From positions 1-52,525 of the forward strand of contig CAKMIA010000010.1 of assembly GCA_927353735.1 (NCBI GenBank): 52,525 nt of DNA. Reading direction: 5' to 3'. Source of the stretch: an uncultured Veillonellaceae bacterium. GTDB taxonomy: Bacteria; Bacillota; Negativicutes; Veillonellales; Dialisteraceae. This document shows, one piece after another, positions 39,623 through 47,851 of this stretch (its first letter is position 1; each line of letters starts with the position of its first letter). The translations under genes were made by a program, and so were the position numbers. Under the pieces are notes generated by a model. The model saw only the letters and a program-made list of their open reading frames with translations. It was not told where the DNA came from and ran no database searches.

Positions 39623-41236
39623 ATGCCTGAAAAAAATACGGAAAGAATGCGCTATGCAATGCCAAAAAGCGCAAAAGCAGCCAGAGAAACCTATGCAAAA
39701 ACGCTCATAGAAAATCTGCGCGGTGAAAATGATACCTTCCAGAAAAACTGCGCAAGTCTGGACGGACCGCTCTACAACGGTATGACAAACACCGTCTACA
39801 GCGGAGAAAAACAGCTCGCTATCCTCGCCATGGCAAAGAGCCACGACGGCCAGCCGATCACCGATCAGCGTTTCTATACCTTCGAGCAGGCACGCTCCAT
39901 CGGCGCGCACGTCGAACGCGGAAGCAAAGAAATCCCCATGGAATACTGGGCCCCCATGAAAGATAAAGAAACCGGCGAAGTCGTTCTGCTGGCGAGCAAG
40001 CGCGGGATCTACAATGCCCGCGATGTCTCCGGCCTCCCTGCCGAAGAGCGCAGCTTCAAATACGACACGGCCGAAAAAGTCCGCGCGCTCGACAACCTGG
40101 CCAGCCGTATGAAACAGAGCATCAAGAGCATTAACAAGACGGAAGAAAAAGCAGGCCGCCCCATTACGGAGCTTCCTGAAAAAGGAATGATGAACCGCGA
40201 AACATACTATCAGGAAATGATGGTAATTGCGGCCAAAAACACCGCAAACTTCCGCGGTTACAACAACGAACTTGACCCCATCACCCCTTATGTCGACAAA
40301 AGCGGAAACACCAAGGAAAGAGGCGGCGAATACCTCAAAATTGACGACGCGCACAGCGCCCGTCAGGCAGAGAACCCGGATATCGCCGAAATGCGCAGAA
40401 ATTTCCGTGCCTACCTCTCCGTTTCCTGCCTTTCGCAGGAAATGGGTCTCGGTATGATCCCGAGAGAATCCTTTATCAGCCGCGAACAGGCGCACCAGCT
40501 CGCCAAGGTATTTGAAGAGCACCCGGAAAAACTTTTCCATGACCTCAAGGCAGCCGGCAAAACGGTGGAAGATGTTCGCGACAACGTGATCTTCAAACAG
40601 CGGGAACGCATTCCCGAAAAGGAAATCACGCCCGAACTTCAGGAGGCCATCCAGAAAGATTACCGAAAAGCATTCCGGTTGAAAGACATCGATGTCGAAC
40701 GCAAGGATAAGGCCATTCAGGAACTGCCTGCCCGGAACAGCGAATATGAAAAAATGCAGATCAAGACCGCTGTGGAAAAAGCCGTCGGCCGCATCGACAA
40801 CATGACGAAGAGCATTCAGTCCATGAAGGACAATGAACTCATCGTCAATAAGACTCTTATCGATAAAATCGCCGAGACCCGCAAAAAGCTCGGACGTGAG
40901 GCCGATCCGCAGAAATTCACCAGCGGATACCGGGAGATCAACAACCCCGGACGGGATAAGGAAGTGCTCATCAACGTCAACTCCGCCCGCATCCGCGCGG
41001 AAAACATGACCCATGAGCAGATCATCAATACCTTCGCCAACGGCGAGGAACGCGACGATATTCTGAAAACCGTCCGCGAAAATGTTGGTAAAGAAGCGAA
41101 ATCCCATACCCAGAAGCTCCTCCGTGACAGAGCCGCAGAACGCTCTCATGAAAAAGCCCAGACGAAAGCCAGACAGAAAGGCCTCGTCCGGTCCAGCCAG
41201 AGAAGCCGCGGCGGGCAGACCATGGAACGCTCCTGA
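39623..41236 (+). CDS. ArdC-N domain protein
   Basis: A 537-aa protein. Residues about 40-120 match the ArdC N-terminal ssDNA-binding domain: LYNGMTNTVYSGEKQLAIL, RFYTFEQARSIGAHVERGS and PMEYWAPM. The remaining ~400 residues are charged and helical with no visible HExxH metalloprotease motif, unlike full ArdC. ArdC-type proteins protect incoming DNA from restriction by coating it, or travel with the T-strand. AAAAGGAGAA precedes the ATG. It is followed by a terminator at 41246. Confidence 0.78.
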   Translation: MPEKNTERMRYAMPKSAKAARETYAKTLIENLRGENDTFQKNCASLDGPLYNGMTNTVYSGEKQLAILAMAKSHDGQPITDQRFYTFEQARSIGAHVERGSKEIPMEYWAPMKDKETGEVVLLASKRGIYNARDVSGLPAEERSFKYDTAEKVRALDNLASRMKQSIKSINKTEEKAGRPITELPEKGMMNRETYYQEMMVIAAKNTANFRGYNNELDPITPYVDKSGNTKERGGEYLKIDDAHSARQAENPDIAEMRRNFRAYLSVSCLSQEMGLGMIPRESFISREQAHQLAKVFEEHPEKLFHDLKAAGKTVEDVRDNVIFKQRERIPEKEITPELQEAIQKDYRKAFRLKDIDVERKDKAIQELPARNSEYEKMQIKTAVEKAVGRIDNMTKSIQSMKDNELIVNKTLIDKIAETRKKLGREADPQKFTSGYREINNPGRDKEVLINVNSARIRAENMTHEQIINTFANGEERDDILKTVRENVGKEAKSHTQKLLRDRAAERSHEKAQTKARQKGLVRSSQRSRGGQTMERS

Positions 41237-41245
41237 CATAACCCC

Positions 41246-41269
41246 AAAGGCGGCCGTCGGCCGCCTTTT
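41246..41269 (+). terminator. Terminator after the ArdC-N gene
   Basis: AAAGGCGGCC, loop GTC, GGCCGCCTTTT followed by C-TTATTTTC. A good stem with a short T-tract. Confidence 0.8.
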
Positions 41270-41294
41270 CTTATTTTCAGAAAGGAAATAAACC

Positions 41295-42536
41295 ATGAAC
41301 GACGCAATAAATATGCCTGATTTTGGCATCATAACAGGCGAAGCAAAAGAAAAAAACGCCGAAACAACGGAACCACAAAAAGCCGAAACACCCGCCTCCT
41401 CTGAGACCAATCAGGAAGAATCAAAAGAAAACCTCCCCCTCTGTCCGGTGTGCGGAAAGCCGCTCATCCGTAAAGAGCTCGAAGACCTCACGATCTGGGT
41501 CCACGAAGATGAATCCGAATGCCAGCTCAAATACCAGTCCATCGAAGCAATCCGACAGAAAGAAACGGAACTCGAAGAAGAAAAGAAAGAAAAAGCCGCC
41601 AAACTGAAAAAAGAAAAAGAGGAACAGGAAAAACTGAATCGAATGATTCAGGAAGCAAAAGAAAAAGCCGCCTCTAAAAAAGCGGAAAAAGAAAAGGAAA
41701 AACCTCAAATTATACCGCAGGCCATGGAAGCCGCCCTTGAAACGAACCGCCTTTATAAAGAAGACAGAGAAAAACTCAATCTTCTCTCAGCTCTCTTACC
41801 GCGGATAGAAGGCATCGAAGCCGCGCTCTCGATCCTGACCCAGGGAAACGAATCTGATCCCGCGGAAGAACCTTCTGAAGAAAACGCGAAAGAAGGAGAA
41901 AACGATCTCGACACCATAAAAGCAAAAATCATCAATGTGGAAGGCACTGCCTATGAAAATAAAAATATCATTGGAAAACTTCTGAAAAAAGCGGAAACAA
42001 ACCAGACCACAGCAGATGAAATCCTCAACAAAATGAAAGAACTGGAACAGCTCAAAGAAGACGTTGCCTTCCAGCGTATCATATGGGAATTTACCAATGC
42101 CCCGTTGACGCAGGCCGACATCGGAAACCGCATCAACAGAGCCATAGAACCTTACGATCCATACTATCCGGTCCGGCAGGAGCTGACCATCATCAACAAC
42201 TGCATCGATAAAATGATCGGAACGCAAAAATTACTTGAAAAACGGCTCCAAGATACAAAAACCGGAAAAGAAAACTGCCCGCCGGAGATCCTTGAAGAGC
42301 TCATCACCATATGCCGCCGCTTCTTCAACGTCTGGCCCAGCCAGTCAAACTTCGACCGCTCGACAGGCAAGTACAACCAGCCTCCAAAATCCCCCGAAGA
42401 AATTGAGGAAGAACGAAAGAAAAAACAGGAAGAACAGAAACAGACCGAAAAAGAAGCGCAGGAAAAAGAAAATCAGAAAATTGAAAATGCCCTAAACGGC
42501 CGTTCAGAGGAAAACAATGATATTGAGTACACTTAA
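41295..42536 (+). CDS. Coiled-coil protein with zinc knuckle
   Basis: A 413-aa charged protein. After a low-complexity N-terminus it has one CPVCGKP motif (about residue 50) with W-V-HEDESEC about 20 residues on, suggesting a small zinc ribbon. A long coiled coil follows (about 85-140), then a helical middle, then an E/K/Q-rich C-terminus (about 370-400). No family is recognised. It overlaps the lytic transglycosylase gene by 20 bp, so the two are coupled. A role in mating or cell-wall passage is guessed from that link. Confidence 0.7.
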   Translation: MNDAINMPDFGIITGEAKEKNAETTEPQKAETPASSETNQEESKENLPLCPVCGKPLIRKELEDLTIWVHEDESECQLKYQSIEAIRQKETELEEEKKEKAAKLKKEKEEQEKLNRMIQEAKEKAASKKAEKEKEKPQIIPQAMEAALETNRLYKEDREKLNLLSALLPRIEGIEAALSILTQGNESDPAEEPSEENAKEGENDLDTIKAKIINVEGTAYENKNIIGKLLKKAETNQTTADEILNKMKELEQLKEDVAFQRIIWEFTNAPLTQADIGNRINRAIEPYDPYYPVRQELTIINNCIDKMIGTQKLLEKRLQDTKTGKENCPPEILEELITICRRFFNVWPSQSNFDRSTGKYNQPPKSPEEIEEERKKKQEEQKQTEKEAQEKENQKIENALNGRSEENNDIEYT

Positions 42537-43167
42537 CCGCTGGCCCGTCATCGCCAAGACATCCCCATTTTTATTTCTTTTTCTTTTAGGGATTACGTCT
42601 CCCGCCCGCGCCATGCCGCTCGAAACCTTCATTGCCCAGTACAATGAAGCCGAGGCTCCGGCCATAGCCTCGTCCATCCGATACTCGGCATACCGCCACG
42701 ATCTCGATCCTCTTCTCGTGGCGAGCGTCCTCTACGTGGAATCCCGCTATGACAATACCGCTGTTTCAAGCGCCGGAGCGCTGGGAATCTCCCAGCTCAT
42801 GCCGGACACCGCGGCTGATCTCGGAATCAATCCCTACGATCTCCGCGACAATATTGAAGGAGGCGCTCAGTATCTTTCGGATATGATCCGCCAAACGGAC
42901 CGGACGGACACGGGCCTTGCCGCCTACAATGCCGGTCCCGGCGCGGTCAAAGACGGCATTCCCTCGTATACACTGGACTACATCGCCGACGTGACGAACA
43001 CCTATCAAAATCTCAAAAAGATGATCGACGGGGAAAACGCGCCGCCTCCCCCGTCAAAACCCCGACGCACGCGAAAACAGCGGCTCCTTCAAGCTGTCAG
43101 AAAAATTCAGAAAACGCCTTCTCATAAAGAAAAATCAAAAGAAAAAAATTCTCTCATCTTCTTCTGA
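42517..43167 (+). CDS. virB1: Lytic transglycosylase (VirB1-like)
   Basis: A 216-aa exported SLT-family muramidase with a signal peptide (to PARA, about residue 32). Catalytic Glu lies in VLYVESRYD, then AGALGISQLMPDTA, GGAQYLSDMI and GLAAYNAGPGAV, all standard for Slt/VirB1. A proline- and K/R-rich tail follows. It opens peptidoglycan for T4SS assembly and complements the M23 domain fused to VirB6. It lies far from the virB operon on the other strand, and module copy C follows its stop. Confidence 0.9.
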   Translation: MILSTLNRWPVIAKTSPFLFLFLLGITSPARAMPLETFIAQYNEAEAPAIASSIRYSAYRHDLDPLLVASVLYVESRYDNTAVSSAGALGISQLMPDTAADLGINPYDLRDNIEGGAQYLSDMIRQTDRTDTGLAAYNAGPGAVKDGIPSYTLDYIADVTNTYQNLKKMIDGENAPPPPSKPRRTRKQRLLQAVRKIQKTPSHKEKSKEKNSLIFF

Positions 43168-43184
43168 TATCTCTCCCCAAAACA

Positions 43185-43455
43185 GGGTAATGAAGGCGAT
43201 ATCCTCCGGGCGCGGGGGTAAGTTAGTGACACCGGCGGCGCTGGCGTGTTTCTCCTCCGGGTTGGTGATGGGCTCCGCCCATGTTCGGCAATGTCATTAT
43301 GCCATGTATAAAGAATTTTTATAGCATTTTCCTGTAATTTCCTGTGATGTTACATTGCAATATGTGTTATTATTTGGTATAATAGAATCAAGAAATGAGG
43401 GACACACCACACACACACAACGCCCCTCCGTTTAGGAAAGAAAGAAGGAATCATT
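43185..43455 (+). promoter_or_regulatory. Module copy C (promoter of the DUF3846 operon)
   Basis: Full module: hairpin ATGGGC-TCC-GCCCAT (43268-43282; the loop differs from other copies but the stem is kept), AT-rich half, -35 TTGCAA (43355-43360), 17 bp, TATAAT (43378-43383). The leader at 43397-43451 is identical to bases 1-55 of the window. Confidence 0.85.
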
Positions 43456-43866
43456 ATGGAAAAAGAAAAAAACACCCTTACCGTGTGCACGCTGGAACAC
43501 ACAGGCCCGATGCTCATTCCTTTTGTCCGTCACATCTCCGCTGATCCGAAAAAAAGACTTGCGGACATGTATAAAATTCTGAAATGCCGGCTGGTCGATG
43601 TCATGGAAATCGAGGCGGACGGGCACGTTTATGATCTCTGGTTTGATGAAGAATATCTCATGAAAAATCCGCTCCGCCTCACTCTCATCGTCGGCGAACC
43701 GGTCAAAAACGGATTCGAGCCGATCTGCGGAAATGTTCTTGTCGCCAGGGCCAACGAAGACGGGGAGACCATCGGCCTGGAACCGGATGATCTTCCCAGA
43801 GTCAAAAAATTTTTTGATGAAGGTGTCACGAACCTCATGAAGGCTCATGACAAAGACCTCATCTGA
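43456..43866 (+). CDS. DUF3846-type protein
   Basis: A 136-aa protein resembling DUF3846, small proteins common on Firmicute mobile elements. Family-like stretches are RLVDVMEIEADGHVYDLWFDEEYL and ICGNVLVARANEDGETIGL. No catalytic motif is known. It is the first gene of the five-gene operon driven by module C (DUF3846, macro, two unknowns, exonuclease). AAGAAGGAA precedes the ATG. Its role is presumably in establishment, by position. Confidence 0.72.
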   Translation: MEKEKNTLTVCTLEHTGPMLIPFVRHISADPKKRLADMYKILKCRLVDVMEIEADGHVYDLWFDEEYLMKNPLRLTLIVGEPVKNGFEPICGNVLVARANEDGETIGLEPDDLPRVKKFFDEGVTNLMKAHDKDLI

Positions 43867-43918
43867 ATCGTAAAAGACGGGGCAAAAGCCCCGCCCCCAT
43901 CAAGGGGGAAAGGCACCT

Positions 43919-44359
43919 ATGATCGAATACAGCAAAGAAAACATTTTTGACAGCGCATGTACTGCGCTCGTCAACCCGGTAAACTGCGAAGGAACCGCCG
44001 AAGGCCTTTCCCTCGCATTCAAGAAAAATTTCCCGGAAAATTTCCGGTTTTATGAAGGAAAATGCTGCTGGAATGAAACGAAAATCGGCATGCTCATGAT
44101 CCATTGGGAAAAAGAAAAAATGATCGTAAATTTTCCCGTAAAAACAGCAGCCTGCACGCTGCCTGCCCTTTCGTTCATAGAAGAGGGCCTGGCTGCGCTC
44201 GCAAAAACAATTCCCACATTGGGGATCCGTTCCATCGCCATCCCGGCGCTGGGCTGTGAAAACGGAGCCCTTAAATGGGAAGATGTAAAAGCTCTTATTG
44301 AAAAATATCTGTCCACCGCAGACTGCCGCATCGTTGTAATCCCGCCCAAGGAGGCATAA
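43919..44359 (+). CDS. Macro-domain protein
   Basis: A 146-aa single-domain protein with the macro fold pattern: ALVNPVNCEGTAEGLSLAFKK (residues about 16-36), INFPVK-type NFPVKTAA, SFIEEGLAALAKTI and SIAIPALGCENGALKWEDV. Macro domains bind or remove ADP-ribose, and the closest pattern is the DarG-like branch that reverses DNA ADP-ribosylation. No DarT toxin gene is nearby, so it may act as an orphan antidote protecting entering DNA; that is inference. AAGGGGGAAAGG precedes the ATG. Confidence 0.82.
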   Translation: MIEYSKENIFDSACTALVNPVNCEGTAEGLSLAFKKNFPENFRFYEGKCCWNETKIGMLMIHWEKEKMIVNFPVKTAACTLPALSFIEEGLAALAKTIPTLGIRSIAIPALGCENGALKWEDVKALIEKYLSTADCRIVVIPPKEA

Positions 44360-44361
44360 CC

Positions 44362-44895
44362 ATGAAAAAAATATTTTTCACCGCCTGGCGCACCCATGAC
44401 GGACGCGAAGAATGGAAGAATGTCTGCCCCGCATCGGCGGCAGACACAAAAGAAAATCAGGAAACCGCTGTAAATGAAGCCCTTAATTCGTGGGCTCTCT
44501 GCTTAGACAAAAATCACGGCGACACCACCGCAGCGGCCCGCCGTTACCTGCCGATAGAATACGGCGTTATTCAGGGATTTATTTTCACACGAGAAGAATA
44601 TTACAGATATTTTTACGCCGATGATACGATTTTTCATTGTACCGGCGAAGAATACGATATGGATGACTTTCAAGCCATCGAAAGATGCACCGGCTCCGAA
44701 GTAACGGAAATCTGGCTCCTGCCAAATGATGAAATGTGGGCAGATGTTTTCTGGAATACCCATACTATCGATGCAGAAGAAGCAGAAGAACTCTATGACA
44801 AGGCACTGAAAGATGACATTAATCCCGCAGAAGCCATTGAAAAAAGAACGCTCAAAAAAGCATTGGAAAAATTGCCCGACAAAATCAATTCGTAA
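44362..44895 (+). CDS. Unknown acidic protein in the module C operon
   Basis: A 177-aa acidic protein, no signal or membrane segment. Recognisable stretches are IEYGVIQGFIFTREEYYRYFYADD and VTEIWLLPNDEMWADVFW. It starts 2 nt after the macro gene with AAGGAGG. I do not recognise a family. Its acidity and aromatic content recall DNA-mimic anti-defence proteins, but that is only a resemblance. Confidence 0.65.
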   Translation: MKKIFFTAWRTHDGREEWKNVCPASAADTKENQETAVNEALNSWALCLDKNHGDTTAAARRYLPIEYGVIQGFIFTREEYYRYFYADDTIFHCTGEEYDMDDFQAIERCTGSEVTEIWLLPNDEMWADVFWNTHTIDAEEAEELYDKALKDDINPAEAIEKRTLKKALEKLPDKINS

Positions 44896-44912
44896 ACCAG
44901 GAGAAAATCATC

Positions 44913-45278
44913 ATGAAAATCAGAGGCGCTCTTATTTGTAATGAACTTAAAGAAGATTTTATCGCGCAGGCGCTTCGGGCCAGATACACATGGTCGGCCC
45001 TGCCCGATGCAAACGGCTATCCCGTTGAATACGAAATTCCCGACGAACTCATCACCGACACCTATAAAAATGAAATCGGCCAGACCTGCTATATCTTCGA
45101 CGGCGGCTATACCGTAACTGAAGCCGAACTCATCTGCCGCACCGCAAGATACGGTGACCACCCGGACGGGCCGCTCGGCTGCGGCCGTCCGGCCATCGCT
45201 TATGAAGACCGGAACGGAAAGCTCCGCATCATTCATCCTAAAGCCGTTTTTCTTGATAAAGGAGATCATGAAAAATAA
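44913..45278 (+). CDS. Unknown protein in the module C operon
   Basis: A 121-aa protein, no recognised domain. It begins MKIRGALICNELKEDFI and includes YIFDGGYTVTEAELICRTARYG and PLGCGRPAIAYEDRNG. AGGAGAAAATCATCATG gives a good start. It is co-oriented and closely spaced in the five-gene operon. Confidence 0.6.
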   Translation: MKIRGALICNELKEDFIAQALRARYTWSALPDANGYPVEYEIPDELITDTYKNEIGQTCYIFDGGYTVTEAELICRTARYGDHPDGPLGCGRPAIAYEDRNGKLRIIHPKAVFLDKGDHEK

Positions 45279-45329
45279 AATACTACTTTTTTGGAATCAT
45301 CAAAAGAGAATAGAAAGGAGATGAACGGG

Positions 45330-45884
45330 ATGGAACTGCTGAACATTCCCAAAGAAAAAATCCTTGTGCTCGACACGGAAACGACCGGCATTGATGATAA
45401 AGCGGAGATCCTTCAGCTCTCGATCATTGACGGCACAGGCCGGACGATCATTGACCAGTATTTCCGGCCGGAACACACGGCCAGCTGGCCGGAAGCCGCC
45501 GCCGTCAACGGCATCACGCCGGACATGGTTAAAAATAAACCCACGATCTCTACAATCGCAGAGATGTTGGAAAAACTGCTCGCAGACGCAGCTCTCATCA
45601 TCGGCTATAATCTCCCCTTCGATCTCCGTATGCTCGTGCAGGCCGGTATCGCTCTTCCGATCGAACGAAAATATCTCGATATCATGATCCCCTTCGCCCG
45701 CATGTATGGCGAGTGGAACGAATTTTACGGGGACTGGAAGTGGCAGAAACTCATCACCTGTGCTGAGTACTGCGGATATACCGGCGACGGCTGGCATAAC
45801 AGCCTCGCCGATGTGAAAGCAACGCTCTTCTGCTTCGAGCAGCTCGCCGAAGTCGGCCTGTTTACCGAGGCAGATATTTACTGA
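45330..45884 (+). CDS. DnaQ-like 3'-5' exonuclease
   Basis: A 184-aa DEDDh exonuclease: Exo I LDTETTG (D15, E17), Exo II YNLPFDLRML, Exo III HNSLADVKAT. It resembles stand-alone epsilon-type exonucleases. On a conjugative plasmid it could trim or proofread the incoming strand, or process ends. The ATG at 45330 is chosen (GGAG 9 nt upstream); 45321 and 45291 are possible in frame. Last gene of the module C operon, followed by two hairpins. Confidence 0.85.
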   Translation: MELLNIPKEKILVLDTETTGIDDKAEILQLSIIDGTGRTIIDQYFRPEHTASWPEAAAVNGITPDMVKNKPTISTIAEMLEKLLADAALIIGYNLPFDLRMLVQAGIALPIERKYLDIMIPFARMYGEWNEFYGDWKWQKLITCAEYCGYTGDGWHNSLADVKATLFCFEQLAEVGLFTEADIY

Positions 45885-45931
45885 GAGGGCTGCCGCCATG
45901 GACAGAGACACAGAAATTCATTGCAAGCAAC

Positions 45932-45949
45932 CCGGCACCTGTGTGCCGG
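45932..45949 (+). terminator. Hairpin after the exonuclease gene
   Basis: CCGGCAC, loop CTGT, GTGCCGG. Followed by GGTTCTAAAA rather than a clean T-tract, so a weak first stop before the stronger one at 45985. Confidence 0.45.
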
Positions 45950-45984
45950 CGGTTCTAAAAAAAATAAACCACCGGCCCAAATTC

Positions 45985-46032
45985 AAGGGCACACAAAAAG
46001 GAGCAGAGGTCTGCTCCTTTTTGTGTGCCCTT
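45985..46032. terminator. Perfect 23-bp hairpin terminator before module D
   Basis: Arms 45985-46007 and 46010-46032 are perfectly complementary, contain AAAAAGGAGC/GCTCCTTTTT, and have a 2-nt loop (about 4 nt in practice). It works in both directions and insulates module D from the upstream operon. Confidence 0.85.
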
Positions 46033-46043
46033 TCCGTAAAAGG

Positions 46044-46310
46044 GGGTAATGAAGGCGATCCCCTCCGGGCGCGGGGGTGAGTCGGTGACACCTGCGGCGC
46101 TGGCGTGTTTCTCCGGCGGGTTGGTGATGGGCTGTGCCCATGTTCGGCAATGTCATTATACCACATATAAAGAATTTCTATACCTGTTTTCTGTAATTTC
46201 CTGTGATATTACATTGCGATATGTGTTATTATATTGTATAATAGAATCAAGAAATGAGGGGAACACCACCACACACACAACCCCTTTTAGAAAAGAAAGA
46301 AGGTATCATC
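46044..46310 (+). promoter_or_regulatory. Module copy D
   Basis: Full module: hairpin ATGGGC-TGT-GCCCAT (46127-46141), -35 TTGCGA (46214-46219), 17 bp, TATAAT (46237-46242). The leader stem is AGGGG/CCCCT instead of GAGGG/CCCTC, a compensated variant. The ribosome-binding tract is AGAAAAGAAAGAAGG. Confidence 0.85.
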
Positions 46311-46538
46311 ATGAAGATCAGCAAAACATTGAAGGCAATGGAACTCACCTATATCAGCATGTATCCTACAAGCGATGAAGACGACCCCGCAAGAAGAAAA
46401 GCTCTTGCAGACGGCGCGGAAGTCATGCTTTTCGAGTATTACAACACCGCGGGCATCAACTATGACCGCCGAATCACCGAGTTACAGGAAGAAGCGCTGC
46501 GCCGGGCAAAAGGCAAATACAGCAACCTTTGGGCATAA
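46311..46538 (+). CDS. Small unknown protein under module D
   Basis: A 75-aa mixed-charge protein (MKISKTLKAMELTYISMYP, then DDPARRKALADGAEVMLFEYY). No recognised domain. Its position directly after a full module copy, with AAGAAGG before ATCATCATG, argues that it is real and belongs to the establishment regulon. Confidence 0.7.
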   Translation: MKISKTLKAMELTYISMYPTSDEDDPARRKALADGAEVMLFEYYNTAGINYDRRITELQEEALRRAKGKYSNLWA

Positions 46539-46544
46539 AAAGAT

Positions 46545-46582
46545 GAGAACCCCGCCCTTTCGGCGGGCGGGCGTTCTCTTTT
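46545..46582 (+). terminator. Hairpin between the two module D genes
   Basis: GAGAAC-CCCGCCC, loop TTTC, GGCGGG-CGGGC-GTTCTC then TTTT. A good terminator stem, but the next gene follows 17 nt later, so partial read-through (attenuation) is likely. Confidence 0.65.
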
Positions 46583-46599
46583 ATATAAGGAGCAAAAAA

Positions 46600-46941
46600 A
46601 TGGAACTGAAAAGAAACGAAATGAATAAAATGTGCAGAACACTTTTCCTGGATTATGCAAAAGATACCGCCGCCGGGCTTGAAAACATGCTGCCCGAGGA
46701 GCGCCCCCTTGAAAAAGATGACCAGATCATCTATGACACAGCCGATCTGATCTCCGATCTGCTGAAATCTCTGGAAAAGGATACGCCGTTTTCTGTAGAT
46801 ATGCAGAAAATCAACGACCTGGGCGCACAAATCAATGATCTTGCGCTGCGCGCGCCGTTTTTGCCGGAAGATATCGCCACGCTTGACCGGGCTGGCCTTA
46901 TCCTGTGGTATATCAAATACGCCGCAGAAGCGGATAAATAA
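46600..46941 (+). CDS. Unknown helical protein (module D operon)
   Basis: A 113-aa acidic helical protein (LFLDYAKDTAAGLENMLPEE, YDTADLISDLLKSLEKD, DIATLDRAGLILWYIKYA). AAGGAG lies 7 nt before the ATG. It may be expressed by read-through of the hairpin at 46545. No family is recognised. Confidence 0.65.
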   Translation: MELKRNEMNKMCRTLFLDYAKDTAAGLENMLPEERPLEKDDQIIYDTADLISDLLKSLEKDTPFSVDMQKINDLGAQINDLALRAPFLPEDIATLDRAGLILWYIKYAAEADK

Positions 46942-47113
46942 AAAAATCCCGCCCTGCCGGCGGGCCGCACCGGAAGCCGAAGTAAAGATCATGGCTCCCG
47001 CTCCGCTCGCCATGACACACGGGAAAAGACCTTCGACGAAGGCCGGGGCTTCAAAAAAGAGATCCCCGAAGCATGGATCGCCGCCGACGCAGAAAACGAA
47101 AATGAAGCGGGCC

Positions 47114-47722
47114 TCAGCTCATGAAGGCCCCGCTCTTCCTTTCTTTTCCATAGCGCTTCAAATACCGGAAAAAAGTAGAAACCTTGATCCCGGTGAGCTC
47201 GCACACCTCGCGGGCGCTTTTCCCCCGCTCGTACTGCTCGAAAGCAAGCGCAAGACGCGGACTGTCTTCCGAAAAAAGCGCTTTCCTCCCCTTAAACTTT
47301 CCCGCCTTCTTCGCCAGCTCAATTCCCTGGCGCTGCCTCTCGCGGATACGTTCCCGCTCCGACTGCGCCATATATTTATATAACTCTATAATAATACTGT
47401 TCAAAAGCGTGCGGATGTTGTCATCCTGCACACCAGCGAGCGACGGCAGATTCAAAAATTCAAAACCGGCCTTCTTCCCCCGAATCTCATCCATGATGTG
47501 CGTCAAATCCGCGCTTCTTCGGCCCAGCCGGTCAAGCTCCGTCACGACGACCACATCCCCCTCGCGGATGTAGTCGATCATCTGACGGAGCGCCGGCCGT
47601 TCCAGCACCGCGCCGCTCATCTTCTCCTCGAAGATCTTCTCACATCCGGCCGCCTTCAATTTGACAAGTTGCCGCTCCAGATTCTGATCCGTCGTCGAAA
47701 CCCTGGCGTAACCGATCCTCAT
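47114..47722 (-). CDS. Serine recombinase (resolvase/invertase family)
   Basis: A 202-aa small serine recombinase: MRIGYARVSTTDQN with the catalytic Ser near residue 9, VTELDRLGRRS (about 60-70), an E-helix with ERERIRERQRQG, and a C-terminal HTH (SAREVCELTGIKVSTFFRYLKRYG). It probably resolves plasmid multimers at the dyads just upstream (47755-47832), or inverts DNA. The ATG at 47722 has GGAGG upstream and is preferred to 47746. Confidence 0.9.
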   Translation of the reverse strand: MRIGYARVSTTDQNLERQLVKLKAAGCEKIFEEKMSGAVLERPALRQMIDYIREGDVVVVTELDRLGRRSADLTHIMDEIRGKKAGFEFLNLPSLAGVQDDNIRTLLNSIIIELYKYMAQSERERIRERQRQGIELAKKAGKFKGRKALFSEDSPRLALAFEQYERGKSAREVCELTGIKVSTFFRYLKRYGKERKSGAFMS

Positions 47723-47754
47723 GCTGCTGCCCTCCACAAAAAACAATTTTGGAT

Positions 47755-47832
47755 CACTCTAATGAGAGTGGTAAAATAGTCGTAAATACCGGCTTTTTAT
47801 CTTCTCTCAATAGAGTACACCCTATTGAGAGA
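47755..47832. other. Candidate res site (two dyads)
   Basis: CACTCT-AATG-AGAGTG (47755-47770) and TCTCTCAATAG-N8-CTATTGAGAGA (47803-47832, perfect 11-bp arms, 30 bp overall) lie between the divergent resolvase and M48 genes. Size and position fit resolvase subsites that also repress both promoters. Confidence 0.55.
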
Positions 47833-47851
47833 AAAAGAAAGGAGAAAACCC

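Noticed and set aside
39107..41410. Long minus-strand ORF (767 codons) opposite the zinc-ribbon and ArdC-N genes
   Set aside because: Composition is that of an antisense shadow and it crosses several well-supported plus-strand genes and a terminator.
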